Made by a program: the position numbers and the translations under genes
Source of the DNA: G051132615 sp051132615
Lineage (GTDB): Bacteria > Pseudomonadota > Gammaproteobacteria > Burkholderiales > Neisseriaceae
Length of the DNA stretch: 64,000 nt
Assembly: GCF_051132615.1 (NCBI RefSeq)
Contig: NZ_CP152375.1
Location: forward strand, 806,001-870,000
Reading direction: 5' to 3'
Notes under the pieces: generated by a model
Seen by the model: only the letters and a program-made list of their open reading frames with translations
Database searches by the model: none
Told to the model about the DNA's origin: nothing
Shown here: one piece after another, positions 18,970 through 28,466 of the stretch
Position numbering within the stretch: position 1 is the first letter of the stretch
Layout: each line of letters begins with the position of its first letter

Positions 18970-18998
18970 ATATTAAAATATCCCCCCTCTTGCGTCAA
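18970..18998 (-). promoter_or_regulatory. Sigma70-like promoter of the atp operon
   Basis: On the minus strand TTGACG (18998-18993) and TAATAT (18975-18970) are separated by exactly 17 bases, 60 bp before atpI. The spacer contains a run of six G. This is the best promoter match seen in the chromosomal part. The rest of the 18911-19110 interval holds only AT-rich DNA; a TTGACA at 18962-18957 lacks a matching -10. Confidence 0.75.
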
Positions 18999-19110
18999 GC
19001 GCATATACTATATTTTTAATGAAAAATAGTTTTTTTAAAGAAAACCTGATTGTTTTTTTCTGTTTATATTATAAAAATAAACTACGACATAGAAAAAATA
19101 TGCTTAGCAA

Positions 19111-19998
19111 TCAATTTTTTCTTTTATACAACACCCCATTTGCACCAGTTATTTTAATGATTTTGTGTAAATGCTCTGGTGTCACATCTTTACTACCAAG
19201 AGATAAAGTATTGACTAACACAGGTAAATGGCTTTGTGCTTTAAGCGTTAAAATTGCTTCTATATCTAAGCGTAAAGGTTGCTGTGGATCAAAATGTAAA
19301 GTACCCGACTCACAAAAAAGCAATTGATGATTCCCCCCTAAAGCAATATATTCTGCTGACAATAAGCTTTCGTATGCTGTATGTTGTCGCCCTTTTTCCA
19401 GCACAAGGGGAATATTCAATTGACGCACCTCATCCAGCAAAAGACGATTACCAATAAATTCTGCGCCTAAATAAAGCATGTCTACACCATATTTTAGAGC
19501 CATATCTAACTGTCTGATATCCCTTAGGTGGAATAAAACAGGTTTATTATGATGATGCGCTTTATCGAATAAGGTGTGTAACATATATTCTTGATTAACT
19601 AATTCTTTTTGTTGATATATAGAGAACTTAGTATCCGCTTCAATTAAATCGAGATAAAGAGCATGGGCTTTTATGATTTCCTCTTCATTAATGGGATTAC
19701 TTAATATGGTTAAAAATGAATCACCACCAAAAGAAACGCCTTTTATTTTGATAACGGTATCTTCTTTTTTAACTTCTCTACCCACAATACGCCACTCATT
19801 GACTACTCTCATCGCTCGCTCAACTTGAGGTAAGGCTTCAAATTCCTCGGGGAGAAACACTCTTTCATCACCAACCGCGCCTATGATTGTGCGTTCAATT
19901 CCTCTGGAGATATGTTCATGCAATCCATGTTCTCTAATTAATTGGACAACGGTTGTGATACTTTGTTCACTGGCTTGTTTTTGCATCACAATAATCAT
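19111..19998 (-). CDS. DAHP synthase-like protein lacking catalytic residues
   Basis: This 295-residue protein resembles type I-beta 3-deoxy-7-phosphoheptulonate synthases over its whole length. The N-terminal 70 residues closely match the ferredoxin-like regulatory domain (ISRGIERTIIGAVGDER). Then come barrel pieces: VLFHLRDIRQLDMALKYGVDMLYLGAEFIGN, ESLLSAEYIALGGNHQLLFCESG, and SHLPVLVNTLSLGS. The catalytic signatures are missing: the Cys-bearing PCS motif is replaced by SNPI, no KPRTSPYSF motif exists, the His of DPSHSGG is replaced in NTLSLGSKD, and the protein ends before the metal-binding Glu and Asp. I infer a non-enzymatic paralogue, perhaps regulatory. AAAGGA precedes the ATG. It stands alone between the atp operon and the asmA-like gene. 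Confidence 0.7.
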   Translation of the reverse strand: MIIVMQKQASEQSITTVVQLIREHGLHEHISRGIERTIIGAVGDERVFLPEEFEALPQVERAMRVVNEWRIVGREVKKEDTVIKIKGVSFGGDSFLTILSNPINEEEIIKAHALYLDLIEADTKFSIYQQKELVNQEYMLHTLFDKAHHHNKPVLFHLRDIRQLDMALKYGVDMLYLGAEFIGNRLLLDEVRQLNIPLVLEKGRQHTAYESLLSAEYIALGGNHQLLFCESGTLHFDPQQPLRLDIEAILTLKAQSHLPVLVNTLSLGSKDVTPEHLHKIIKITGANGVLYKRKN

Positions 19999-20217
19999 AT
20001 ATTCTTTCCTTTTTATCTTTGCGCTTTAATACACATCATAACAAATTTCTGAAGATTGATTAAAAACCTACCTACTTTTCTTGCCAATCACATCAAAAAA
20101 AGGTAAATTTGCCAAGAATTATTCAAAAGTAACTCTATATTTTTAAATTAGATTGGCTTTTATTTATATAATCGCATACGACACAACCCTTTAAGCAACT
20201 CAAAAAACAATAATTAC

Positions 20218-22401
20218 ATGAAATTAAAAATCAATTCTGGTCGGTTCTGGTTACGCTTGATATTTTTTAGTGGCTTATTTTTTATTTGCTTCACCTTAAC
20301 CATCCAAGGTATTTTACGTTGGCAATTTTCTGAAGAGCAAGTCAAAAAAGAGCTTGCCACTTTAATTGAACCAACACACCGTACCATTAGTTTTGCTGAT
20401 GGCATGGAGCGCTCTTGGCTCCCCCGTCCAGCAATTACGCTCAATAATGTGCGAATAAGTGAACCCAACAATCCTCATACAGCATTAACAATCAATCAGT
20501 TAAAACTACAGTTTTCGTGGTGGTCTTTATTTTCTAAGACAACATTAACGAAACTAATTTTTAATGAAGCGGATATTAAACTGGTACGCTTTGCAGACGG
20601 AACGGTGTCAATTGATGATTTGTTATCTTTACAAAATAAGGCACGCCACTCTCCTCAATTGGATAATTTAGAGGTTGTTTCAAGTAACATCGATCTTCAA
20701 GATCAAATGACCAATAATAATTTCCGTTTGGAAAATATCAATTTTGCATTAAAAGAACCCCACTCTCTGACTGGTCAACTGAGTGCTTCTGCAAACCTGC
20801 TGTTTGATAATCATAAAATAGATCTAAACATCAATGCAAAAGTGATTAAAAATAAAGATGTTTTTCAATTTAATGATTTCACACTCACAGCAAAAGAGCG
20901 TTTAATCCGTTTTGGGCAAACCCAATTAAAGCTAACAGCGCAAGCACTTTATCAACCAGATAATCATGCTATTGCACTGAATAATGTGCAAGCATTATTA
21001 ACCAGCGAAACGCCTCAACTTCGTTTAACAGCAACAGGCCAAAATTGGCTTCTTCAACCCAATTTATTTGTTTTACCGTCTATGCAAATAGACGCCACAC
21101 TCAAACAAAATAATATTATTTTTGGTTGGAAAGGTCATTTGGCCAATAATGAATCTTCAAATAATACTTTTACAACGCAATCAGGAAAAATCACAACCAA
21201 TATCATCTCCCCAGAAGGTGTCATTACAATAGACAGCACATTTGGACTCAAGTTAAACACTCAATCATGGGCATATTCGCTTAATCAATTAGCGTTTAAT
21301 ACACACCAAATAAAGAAAAATTTAGACCAGCGCTATATGCAAGGAAGTTTTCAAGGTACTTTATCTGGTCAAATAAATAAAGGCTTTGATTTGAATGTTC
21401 AAGGAATCTTTGATCAAAGTAAGACTTCTTTTTCATTACAACAAAATATAGTTGCTGAGCAAGATCAATATGAGTTTAATTTGGATATGGATCACCTAGA
21501 CAGCACACATTATGCGGTTAATGCACAAACGGCAGCCACAGATACATCCACTGCCTTTTTTAACTCTGAACATGCTTTTGATTTAAGCTGGTTACAAAAT
21601 AAACAAATTAAGGGCAATGTCAATATCCAATCGTTCTTGTTTAAAAAATTACAAATTAATCAATTAACAGCCAATGTCCTGGCAACGGAAAACTCTATTG
21701 GTTTGGATAATTTAAGTGCTCAAATCTATCAAGGGAAATTAACAGGTAAATCAAAACTGACGATGTTAAATAATAGCGATGCATCTTTAGAAATAGACCA
21801 AACATTATTGGGTATGAACATACAACCTTTGTTAACAGATTTATTTGGTTATGTACGCTTAACGGGTAATGGTAATGGGCGACTATTATTAAATGCAACA
21901 GGTAAAACCCCAAAACAAATGCGCAGCAGCTTATCAGGTGATGTGTCATTAGAGTTAAAAAATGGGGCTTTATTAGGGCTAGATTTGGTCAACACCTTGC
22001 AAAATTTACGTTCTGAACTACAACAAAACAGTACCAAAATGACTTTTGACCCAACAGAAAAAACTCAATTTACTCAATTGAAGGGTAATTTTCATTTAAT
22101 TAAGGGCACAGCGCGAAACAAAGATTTACGCCTAAGTTCAAACCTAATTAATATTGCTGGGGAAGGTAAAATTAATCTGGATAATGAACTGGTTGAATAT
22201 ACAATGCACATTACAGCAGGTAAAGATTTGCCCCGTTTCAAAGACATTAATGTCCCCTTAAAAATTACAGGAGATATTACAGAGCCAGTTTATTCATTGG
22301 ACTATAATGTACTCACTAAAGGTAAGAATACGCCAAAAGAAAAACAGAAAGTCCTAAAAGACGAATTGGTCAAACAGTTAAATAATTTTATTCGGCATTA
22401 A
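20218..22401 (+). CDS. AsmA family protein
   Basis: This is a 727-residue envelope protein with one N-terminal membrane anchor (about residues 12-32, IFFSGLFFICFTLTIQGILR) and a large periplasmic beta-rich region. The C-terminal AsmA-type domain carries LTGNGNGRLLLNATGKTP and the typical SLELKNGALLGLDLVNTL motif near residue 580. AsmA-like proteins are known to bridge the periplasm in glycerophospholipid transport to the outer membrane; that role here is by family. It ends 8 bp before mnmC. The ribosome-binding site is weak. Confidence 0.85.
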   Translation: MKLKINSGRFWLRLIFFSGLFFICFTLTIQGILRWQFSEEQVKKELATLIEPTHRTISFADGMERSWLPRPAITLNNVRISEPNNPHTALTINQLKLQFSWWSLFSKTTLTKLIFNEADIKLVRFADGTVSIDDLLSLQNKARHSPQLDNLEVVSSNIDLQDQMTNNNFRLENINFALKEPHSLTGQLSASANLLFDNHKIDLNINAKVIKNKDVFQFNDFTLTAKERLIRFGQTQLKLTAQALYQPDNHAIALNNVQALLTSETPQLRLTATGQNWLLQPNLFVLPSMQIDATLKQNNIIFGWKGHLANNESSNNTFTTQSGKITTNIISPEGVITIDSTFGLKLNTQSWAYSLNQLAFNTHQIKKNLDQRYMQGSFQGTLSGQINKGFDLNVQGIFDQSKTSFSLQQNIVAEQDQYEFNLDMDHLDSTHYAVNAQTAATDTSTAFFNSEHAFDLSWLQNKQIKGNVNIQSFLFKKLQINQLTANVLATENSIGLDNLSAQIYQGKLTGKSKLTMLNNSDASLEIDQTLLGMNIQPLLTDLFGYVRLTGNGNGRLLLNATGKTPKQMRSSLSGDVSLELKNGALLGLDLVNTLQNLRSELQQNSTKMTFDPTEKTQFTQLKGNFHLIKGTARNKDLRLSSNLINIAGEGKINLDNELVEYTMHITAGKDLPRFKDINVPLKITGDITEPVYSLDYNVLTKGKNTPKEKQKVLKDELVKQLNNFIRH

Positions 22402-22409
22402 AATTAAGT

Positions 22410-24389
22410 ATGTTTATTTCTATTGATTGGCAGGACAAACTACCAACTTCTGCTCAGTTTGATGATGTTTACTTTTCGAAAAGTAATGGTTTAGAAGAAA
22501 GCAGTTATGTTTTTTTGAGACACAATCACTTACCTAAACGGTTTACACAACTGTCAGAACAAGAAGCATTTTCAGTAGGTGAACTGGGTTTTGGCACAGG
22601 CCTCAATTTTTTTAATACAGTTCATTGTTTTCTCAACCATGCACCATCAACAGCGCACCTGACTTTTTTTTCTTTTGAATGTGCACCTCTAAAACCAGAA
22701 GATTTAAAAAAGTCATTTCATTTATGGCAAAATCAGTTAACTGACATTTCAGATTCTTTTTTGACTCAATACCTAAGCCTTAGCCCTGGCTTAAATCATT
22801 TATCTTTTGATCAGGGCAGAATCACTTTATTGTTGTTTATTGGCGATGTAGCGGAAGGTTTATCACAAATCACCCCTCCTAAAGGAATAAATGCATGGTT
22901 TCTTGATGGTTTTGCTCCGTCAAAAAATCCTCAAATGTGGCAATTACCCTTATTTGAGCAAATGGCTAAGCTTTGCGCAAATGATGCGACTTTTTCAACA
23001 TTCACAAGTGCTGGCTGGGTTAGAAAAAATATAGAACAAGCAGGATTTAAGGTCTTTAAAACACAAGGTTTTGCCCAAAAAAGAGAAATGTGTTTTGGCT
23101 CAATAAATGAAGTTAAACCAGCAAATCAAATCAAACCTTGGTTTTGTTTGCCAACATATCATTCACCTACACATGTATTGATTATTGGCGCTGGCATTGC
23201 GGGGGCAAGTACTGCCCACACACTGGCACAAAAAGGCATTTCAGTCACCGTATTAGAAGCAGAAGAACACCCTGCTCATGGTGCATCAGGGAATCATCAA
23301 GGTATATTGTACACAAAACTTTCTGCTCATTTTACCCCCCAAACACAACTTTTATTGGCTGGCTTTGGTTATTCATTACGGCTATTGCAACAACTATTGC
23401 CTGAACAAGAGTCATGGCGCCAAACGGGTATTATTCATTTAGATTATGACAAAGAAGCAGCCAAACGACATTTGGCATTAGATGAGCTTAACTTACCCTC
23501 ACTTTTTCAGCATGTAAATCAGGAACAGATTGAACAGCTAGCCAACATAAAAGCATCTTCTACAGGAGGGTTATATTTCCCACTTGGGGCATGGATTAAC
23601 CCGCCCTCGCTCGTTAATAAATTGCTACAACATCCAAATATTAGTGTACTGACACAACACAAAGTGGATAAGCTTTATCAAACTGAGCAAGAATGGGTCA
23701 TTGAGTGCCAACAAGGGCAACAAATAAAGGGAAGCCATGTTGTGATTTGCCAAGGGTATTTAAGTGGACAGTTTGATTATTTAAAATATTTACCACTTAC
23801 ACCTATTCGTGGACAAGTAACCCATATTAAAGCAACGGATGCCAGCAAAAAATTGGCTATAGCTTTAAATGCAGAGGGTTATATCAGCCCTGCATGGCAA
23901 GGCATTCATTGTTTAGGGGCAAGTTTTATCCCCATGGATACAGACAGTTCGTTACGAATAGAAGAACAACTGGACAATTTAAACCATTTACAACAGTTGT
24001 CTTCTGATTTGTATCAGGCATTAAACCTCTCTAAAAATGCTCCTTTACTGGGTAAAGCTGCCATTCGCTGTGACTCAACAGATCATTTGCCTTTAGTTGG
24101 CCCTATTGTGGACATGAAACAATTTACTGAAGTTTATGCTGATTTGGCTCTGGATAAAAACAGAAAATTGGATGCTCCCTGCCCTTATCTACCTAATCTT
24201 TATATCAATACCGCACATGGCACAAAAGGGTTGGCAACCGCGCCATTATGTGGGCAAATTATTGCCAATATGATTACTCATACGCCTTTACCGATCACTC
24301 AAACATTATTAAATGCCTTAGCACCACATCGTTTTTTACTTAAGTCGTTAATTCAAGGACGATACAGAAAGCCAAGCCAAATTAATTAG
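22410..24389 (+). CDS. mnmC: Bifunctional tRNA 5-methylaminomethyl-2-thiouridine synthase MnmC
   Basis: This enzyme completes the wobble uridine modification mnm5(s2)U34. The C-terminal FAD domain removes the carboxymethyl group and the N-terminal SAM domain methylates the amine. The 659-residue protein has both: SAM-binding GELGFGTGLNFF near residue 55 and DGFAPSKNPQMW near 170, then the Rossmann FAD motif VLIIGAGIAGASTAHTLA near 258, and the C-terminal INTAHGTKGLATAPLCG segment. Full length fits the fused form. Confidence 0.96.
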   Translation: MFISIDWQDKLPTSAQFDDVYFSKSNGLEESSYVFLRHNHLPKRFTQLSEQEAFSVGELGFGTGLNFFNTVHCFLNHAPSTAHLTFFSFECAPLKPEDLKKSFHLWQNQLTDISDSFLTQYLSLSPGLNHLSFDQGRITLLLFIGDVAEGLSQITPPKGINAWFLDGFAPSKNPQMWQLPLFEQMAKLCANDATFSTFTSAGWVRKNIEQAGFKVFKTQGFAQKREMCFGSINEVKPANQIKPWFCLPTYHSPTHVLIIGAGIAGASTAHTLAQKGISVTVLEAEEHPAHGASGNHQGILYTKLSAHFTPQTQLLLAGFGYSLRLLQQLLPEQESWRQTGIIHLDYDKEAAKRHLALDELNLPSLFQHVNQEQIEQLANIKASSTGGLYFPLGAWINPPSLVNKLLQHPNISVLTQHKVDKLYQTEQEWVIECQQGQQIKGSHVVICQGYLSGQFDYLKYLPLTPIRGQVTHIKATDASKKLAIALNAEGYISPAWQGIHCLGASFIPMDTDSSLRIEEQLDNLNHLQQLSSDLYQALNLSKNAPLLGKAAIRCDSTDHLPLVGPIVDMKQFTEVYADLALDKNRKLDAPCPYLPNLYINTAHGTKGLATAPLCGQIIANMITHTPLPITQTLLNALAPHRFLLKSLIQGRYRKPSQIN

Positions 24390-24459
24390 TTTTTTTGCAA
24401 AATTATGTTTTTATCTATAAACTATACTTTACGCACATACAACAATAAAGGAGTACAGA

Positions 24460-24825
24460 ATGAAAAAAATGATTGTCCCTACTTTAGCAATTTGTTTACT
24501 GATCCCAAGCCTGAGTTTTGCAGCCAAAACAGTCACCATGAGATGTGATGATGGACAAATATTCCGTATTGCCTATCCTGATCAGGATCATGCTGTTATG
24601 AGTTACAATAAAGAGCTGATTTTGTTAAAAAATGCCACATCTGCCAGCGGTGCACGTTATATTGGTGAAGGTTGGCAGTGGTGGACAAAAGGCAGTGAAG
24701 GCAATTTAGCTGTATTAGCAGGTAACGAAGCCGTTGCCTCTGCTGTGGGTGTAAACTGTAAAGAAGTCACACCCACAAAAGCCACAACTAAAAAGAAAAA
24801 TACTCGGAAAACCAGTAAAAATTAA
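24460..24825 (+). CDS. Periplasmic MliC/PliC-type C-type lysozyme inhibitor
   Basis: This 121-residue secreted protein has a clear signal peptide (residues 1-21, ending SLSFAA). The mature part has the MliC pattern: MRCDDGQIFRIAYP, then SASGARY, the WWTKGSEGNLAVL motif, and a C-terminal Cys. In this family the Ser of SGxRY and the Lys of the WxKG-like motif insert into the lysozyme active site. There is no lipobox, so it is soluble. The Neisseria adhesin complex protein belongs to the same fold, from memory. The tail is Lys/Thr-rich (about 16 residues). Good AAAGGAG before the ATG; a strong terminator follows. Confidence 0.82.
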   Translation: MKKMIVPTLAICLLIPSLSFAAKTVTMRCDDGQIFRIAYPDQDHAVMSYNKELILLKNATSASGARYIGEGWQWWTKGSEGNLAVLAGNEAVASAVGVNCKEVTPTKATTKKKNTRKTSKN

Positions 24826-24844
24826 TTGAATTAATTTGCTCATT

Positions 24845-24889
24845 AAAAAAATGCAAACACGTTATGAACATAGGTGTTTGCATTTTTTT
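24845..24889 (+). terminator. Intrinsic terminator after the lysozyme inhibitor gene
   Basis: The stem ATGCAAACAC / GTGTTTGCAT with a 13-base loop is flanked by A and T runs. Confidence 0.9.
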
Positions 24890-24930
24890 ATACAATAAAT
24901 TCCAAATAATTTTTTCTAATCAATTTTCAT

Positions 24931-24947
24931 CTTAAGGTTTTTTTAAG
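24931..24947 (+). promoter_or_regulatory. PmrA-box-like direct repeat before eptA
   Basis: CTTAAG, five bases (GTTTT), then TTTAAG. This matches the known PmrA/BasR half-site pattern YTTAAK-N5-YTTAAK. It lies 50 bp before the eptA start and the regulator gene pmrA is in the same operon. The -10 element is not clear. Confidence 0.6.
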
Positions 24948-24997
24948 CTTTCTTCTTTATTCTGGCATTTTTATTTTTATGATTTCTAAATAATGCC

Positions 24998-26641
24998 ATG
25001 AACTACCGTAACTTTTTTGACAATAAATTCTCTTGTAATACCCTACTTGTTATTTTGATTTCGACTGTTTTTTTTACGAGCATTCAAAATATTGCTTTTT
25101 GGTATAAGGCTTTTTCTCTTTTGTCGTTTCGATCATTACATGATGTCCTTTTTGCCTTATCGCTTATCATTTTTTTATTTTGCGCCATTAACATTATTTT
25201 TTCTCTTCTTTTATACCGAATCACATTGAAACCTTTATTGGTTTTCTTTCTGATAGCCAGTGCCAGCGTCAATTATTTTTCTCTAAATTATGGCATTTAT
25301 ATTGATAAAGCCATGATCACCAATATTTTCGAAACCAACACTCACGAAGCATTGGCATTACTGACCCCTAAGTTAATGCTTTGGGTCACTGTTTTTGGTG
25401 TGATACCCAGTATCTTTGTATGGAAAATAAAACTGATTAAATCTGACAAGCTTTGGACCAATCTTTCCTTACGCATCTTAAATATTCTGATTTCTTTTGT
25501 TGTTTTACTGTGCGTTGCTTTACCTTTGTACAAAGATTATTCATCTTTTATTCGTAATAATAGCGGAATTGTGAAATTTATCACACCAACCAACTATATT
25601 GCAGGCTCAGTGAACTATTTTAAACAGTTATATAACAGTAATCGTCCTTTAATTTCGATTGGATTAGATGCGAAGCAGCTCAAAACAGCTCAAAATACTA
25701 AAAAGTCTTTATTGATTATTGTGGTGGGAGAAACCTCTCGTGCACAAAATTTTTCATTAAATGGCTACACAAAAAACACCAACCCTTTACTGTCCAAACA
25801 AGATAGTCTGATCAGTTTTCAAAATGTCCAATCTTGTGGTACTGCCACTGCTGTATCGGTACCTTGTATGTTTTCGAATATGACTCGTGACAACTACTCA
25901 CCAAGCCTTGCTGAACACCAAGAAAACCTTTTAGACATCTTAAAAAGAGCCAATATTGATATATTATGGAAAGAAAATGATGCTGGCTGTAAAGGTGTTT
26001 GCAACCGAATCCCTACGGAAAATATTATTGATGTTACAGCAAAAGAATTTTGCCCAGAAGGTTTATGCTATGACGAGAATTTATTAAATAATTTAGATCA
26101 ATACATCAATAACCGTACAAAAGACACAGTCATCGTATTACACACAAATGGTAGCCACGGCCCAAGCTATTACCAGCGTTACCCAAAACATATCAACTCA
26201 TTTAAACCCAGCTGTGATACCAACCAAATTCAAGATTGTTCTGAAGAAGCATTAATCAACACCTATGACAATACTATTTTAAATGTTGATTATGTCTTAA
26301 ACCAAACCATTGAGCTCTTAAAAAAACACAATGACCAATTTGCAACGGCGATGCTTTATTTATCAGATCATGGTGAATCACTGGGTGAAAGTGGCTTATA
26401 CCTACATGGCGCTCCCTATTCCATTGCCCCCAAGGAACAAACACATATTCCAATGATTTTTTGGTCTTCTGCTGACTTTTTAAATACACGAAACATGAAC
26501 CAAACCTGTTTGCGACAAAATGCTCAGCAAAAACCTTATTCTCAAGATAATTTGTTTCACTCAGTGTTGGGGTTGCTTAATGTGTCCACTAAAGAATATG
26601 ATGCTTCATTAGATTTATTTAAATCATGTCAATCCTCTTAA
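24998..26641 (+). CDS. eptA: Lipid A phosphoethanolamine transferase EptA/PmrC
   Basis: This inner-membrane enzyme transfers phosphoethanolamine from phosphatidylethanolamine to lipid A, giving polymyxin resistance. The 547-residue protein has five N-terminal helices (about residues 15-175) and a periplasmic sulfatase-fold domain. Seen: metal site and nucleophile in IIVVGETSRAQNFSLNGY (Glu) and SCGTATAVSVPCMFS (Thr nucleophile), disulfide Cys pairs (CKGVC, CPEGLC), HTNGSHGPSYY and YLSDHGESLGESGLYLHG. It is followed 59 bp later by pmrA and pmrB, the pmrCAB layout known from Acinetobacter. Confidence 0.93.
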   Translation: MNYRNFFDNKFSCNTLLVILISTVFFTSIQNIAFWYKAFSLLSFRSLHDVLFALSLIIFLFCAINIIFSLLLYRITLKPLLVFFLIASASVNYFSLNYGIYIDKAMITNIFETNTHEALALLTPKLMLWVTVFGVIPSIFVWKIKLIKSDKLWTNLSLRILNILISFVVLLCVALPLYKDYSSFIRNNSGIVKFITPTNYIAGSVNYFKQLYNSNRPLISIGLDAKQLKTAQNTKKSLLIIVVGETSRAQNFSLNGYTKNTNPLLSKQDSLISFQNVQSCGTATAVSVPCMFSNMTRDNYSPSLAEHQENLLDILKRANIDILWKENDAGCKGVCNRIPTENIIDVTAKEFCPEGLCYDENLLNNLDQYINNRTKDTVIVLHTNGSHGPSYYQRYPKHINSFKPSCDTNQIQDCSEEALINTYDNTILNVDYVLNQTIELLKKHNDQFATAMLYLSDHGESLGESGLYLHGAPYSIAPKEQTHIPMIFWSSADFLNTRNMNQTCLRQNAQQKPYSQDNLFHSVLGLLNVSTKEYDASLDLFKSCQSS

Positions 26642-26700
26642 TTCATTTTTTGACTATAATGGTTTAAATTAAAGCATATCATGTAAAAAATAGGACATAC

Positions 26701-27363
26701 ATGAAAATACTGATTGTTGAAGATGACCCTTTGCTACAAAAAGGGTTAGAAAAAGCGATACAAAAAGAAGCTTACACCTGTACTTGCGCGTCTACTGCCC
26801 AAGAAGCGGAGCTTTTTTTACAAACAGAAAATTATAGCGCCATTTTACTTGATCTTGGTTTACCCGATAAAGATGGTCTTGAACTACTCAAGCAATGGCG
26901 TTCACATAATATTAATTTACCTGTGCTCATACTCACCGCCCGTGATGCCCTAGAAGACAGGGTAAAGGGGCTGGATGCTGGAGCAGATGATTATTTAATC
27001 AAACCATTTGAGCTAGTAGAGTTATTTGCGCGCTTAAGGGCTCTAATTAGGCGACATCAAGGAGCAAGTGACAACTTGATTATCATTGATGATTTATCAT
27101 TAGACCTAGCCAATAAACAGGTAAAAAAAGCAGGAGTGGAAATATTTTTAACCCCGCGAGAATTTGCTATTTTATCAAGGCTGATATTGAAACCGGGAAA
27201 AGCAATTAACAGAGAATTATTACAACAAGACATTTACACATGGCAAGATAATTTTGGTTCAAATACACTGGAAGTATATATTCACCATTTAAGAACCAAA
27301 TTAGGTAAAGAGATGATTCAAACAGTCAGGGGGGTGGGTTACCGTTTTGGAGCGCCCACATGA
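26701..27363 (+). CDS. pmrA: OmpR-family response regulator PmrA/BasR
   Basis: This is the response regulator of a two-component system, 220 residues. The receiver domain shows the acidic pocket EDD at residues 7-9, phospho-acceptor Asp in LLDLGLPDKDG, LTARD and the Lys in LIKPF. The C-terminal winged helix is visible in LTPREFAILSRLI and the ending HHLRTKLG...VRGVGYRFG. Its gene overlaps pmrB by four bases (ATGA). The upstream repeat in front of eptA fits autoregulation. It could also be QseB-like; the neighbour eptA decides for PmrA. Confidence 0.9.
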   Translation: MKILIVEDDPLLQKGLEKAIQKEAYTCTCASTAQEAELFLQTENYSAILLDLGLPDKDGLELLKQWRSHNINLPVLILTARDALEDRVKGLDAGADDYLIKPFELVELFARLRALIRRHQGASDNLIIIDDLSLDLANKQVKKAGVEIFLTPREFAILSRLILKPGKAINRELLQQDIYTWQDNFGSNTLEVYIHHLRTKLGKEMIQTVRGVGYRFGAPT

Positions 27364-28415
27364 GTAGCCTGCGGCAAAAATTATTACTGTCTATTGGTAT
27401 GATTTTATTATGCACACAAGTGATCAGTTCAATATGGGTCTGGTATGAAAGCCAAGAACAAATCACCATTTTGGTAAATGAAACTTTAGAAGCGCATGTT
27501 AAAAATGATCAAATTCAACATGAAATAGAAGAAACAATAGCAGCCTTACTTGTTCCTTCTCTTTTAACGATTAGCTTATCATTATTGATCATTTTTTGGA
27601 CGATTACCCGTTTAACCAAACCACTGAACAAACTGACTCGAGAAATTGAATCTCGTTCTATCAATAATTTACAGCCCATCCAAACTGATTACTCCTCATT
27701 AGAAGTATCGACCATTACCCAAAAATTAAATCTACTGTTGCAACAATTAGAACAGGGTATGGAAAATGAGCGTCGTTTTACTGCAGATGTGGCACATGAA
27801 TTACGAACACCACTGGCAGGAATCCGTTTGAACTTGGAGTTATTGGACCATCAACAATCCGATGAAATCACATTAATGATCAACCGTATTGATCAAATGA
27901 TGGTATCAGTAGAACAGCTTTTACAACTATCCCGTGCAGGGCAACAATTACTGACAGACAAAGCCAAATTGGTCGATCTTGTTCAAGAAGTCATCATACC
28001 CATGCAAACAGAATTAACCACACTTATCGATAACTTTGAACACCCCATTATTTGGCAATACCCAGAACAACAAATCATGATAAAAGGGGATTCTGGGCTT
28101 TTATTTTTACTGTTACGCAATTTATTGGACAATGTGAGCCACTACGCAAGACACAGCACTCAAACCATCGTTCGCTTAAGCGAAGACAATCATCAAGTCA
28201 CATTAGAAGTACTCGACCAAGGGCCAGGCATTCCAAAAGAAAAACTCGACCAAGTCACGCAACGTTTTGTCAGAATAGACGAAACCACAAAAGGACATGG
28301 ACTAGGATTAAATATTGTTGCTCGTATTGCCCAAACTCATCAGGCACAATTGATCATCGAAAATCGTCAGGATTGTTCTGGTTTACGTGTTGCGGTTATT
28401 TTTAAAAAAGCATAA
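27360..28415 (+). CDS. pmrB: Sensor histidine kinase PmrB/BasS
   Basis: This is the membrane sensor kinase partner of PmrA, 351 residues. Two membrane helices (about 8-26 and 60-82) frame a short periplasmic loop of about 30 residues rich in Glu. A HAMP-like linker follows, then the H-box FTADVAHELRTPLAG, N-box LLRNLLDNVSHYARH, and the G-boxes VLDQGPGIPKE and GHGLGLNIVARIA. The small acidic periplasmic loop fits metal or cationic peptide sensing. It ends at a terminator shared with leuS. Confidence 0.9.
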   Translation: MSSLRQKLLLSIGMILLCTQVISSIWVWYESQEQITILVNETLEAHVKNDQIQHEIEETIAALLVPSLLTISLSLLIIFWTITRLTKPLNKLTREIESRSINNLQPIQTDYSSLEVSTITQKLNLLLQQLEQGMENERRFTADVAHELRTPLAGIRLNLELLDHQQSDEITLMINRIDQMMVSVEQLLQLSRAGQQLLTDKAKLVDLVQEVIIPMQTELTTLIDNFEHPIIWQYPEQQIMIKGDSGLLFLLLRNLLDNVSHYARHSTQTIVRLSEDNHQVTLEVLDQGPGIPKEKLDQVTQRFVRIDETTKGHGLGLNIVARIAQTHQAQLIIENRQDCSGLRVAVIFKKA

Positions 28416-28447
28416 AAAAAGCCATATTTTTTAAATATGGCTTTTTT
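28414..28447. terminator. Bidirectional terminator between pmrB and leuS
   Basis: The stem AGCCATATTT / AAATATGGCT with A and T runs on both sides lies between convergent genes. Confidence 0.9.
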
Positions 28448-28466
28448 AAAATAACAAGAAGGCATG

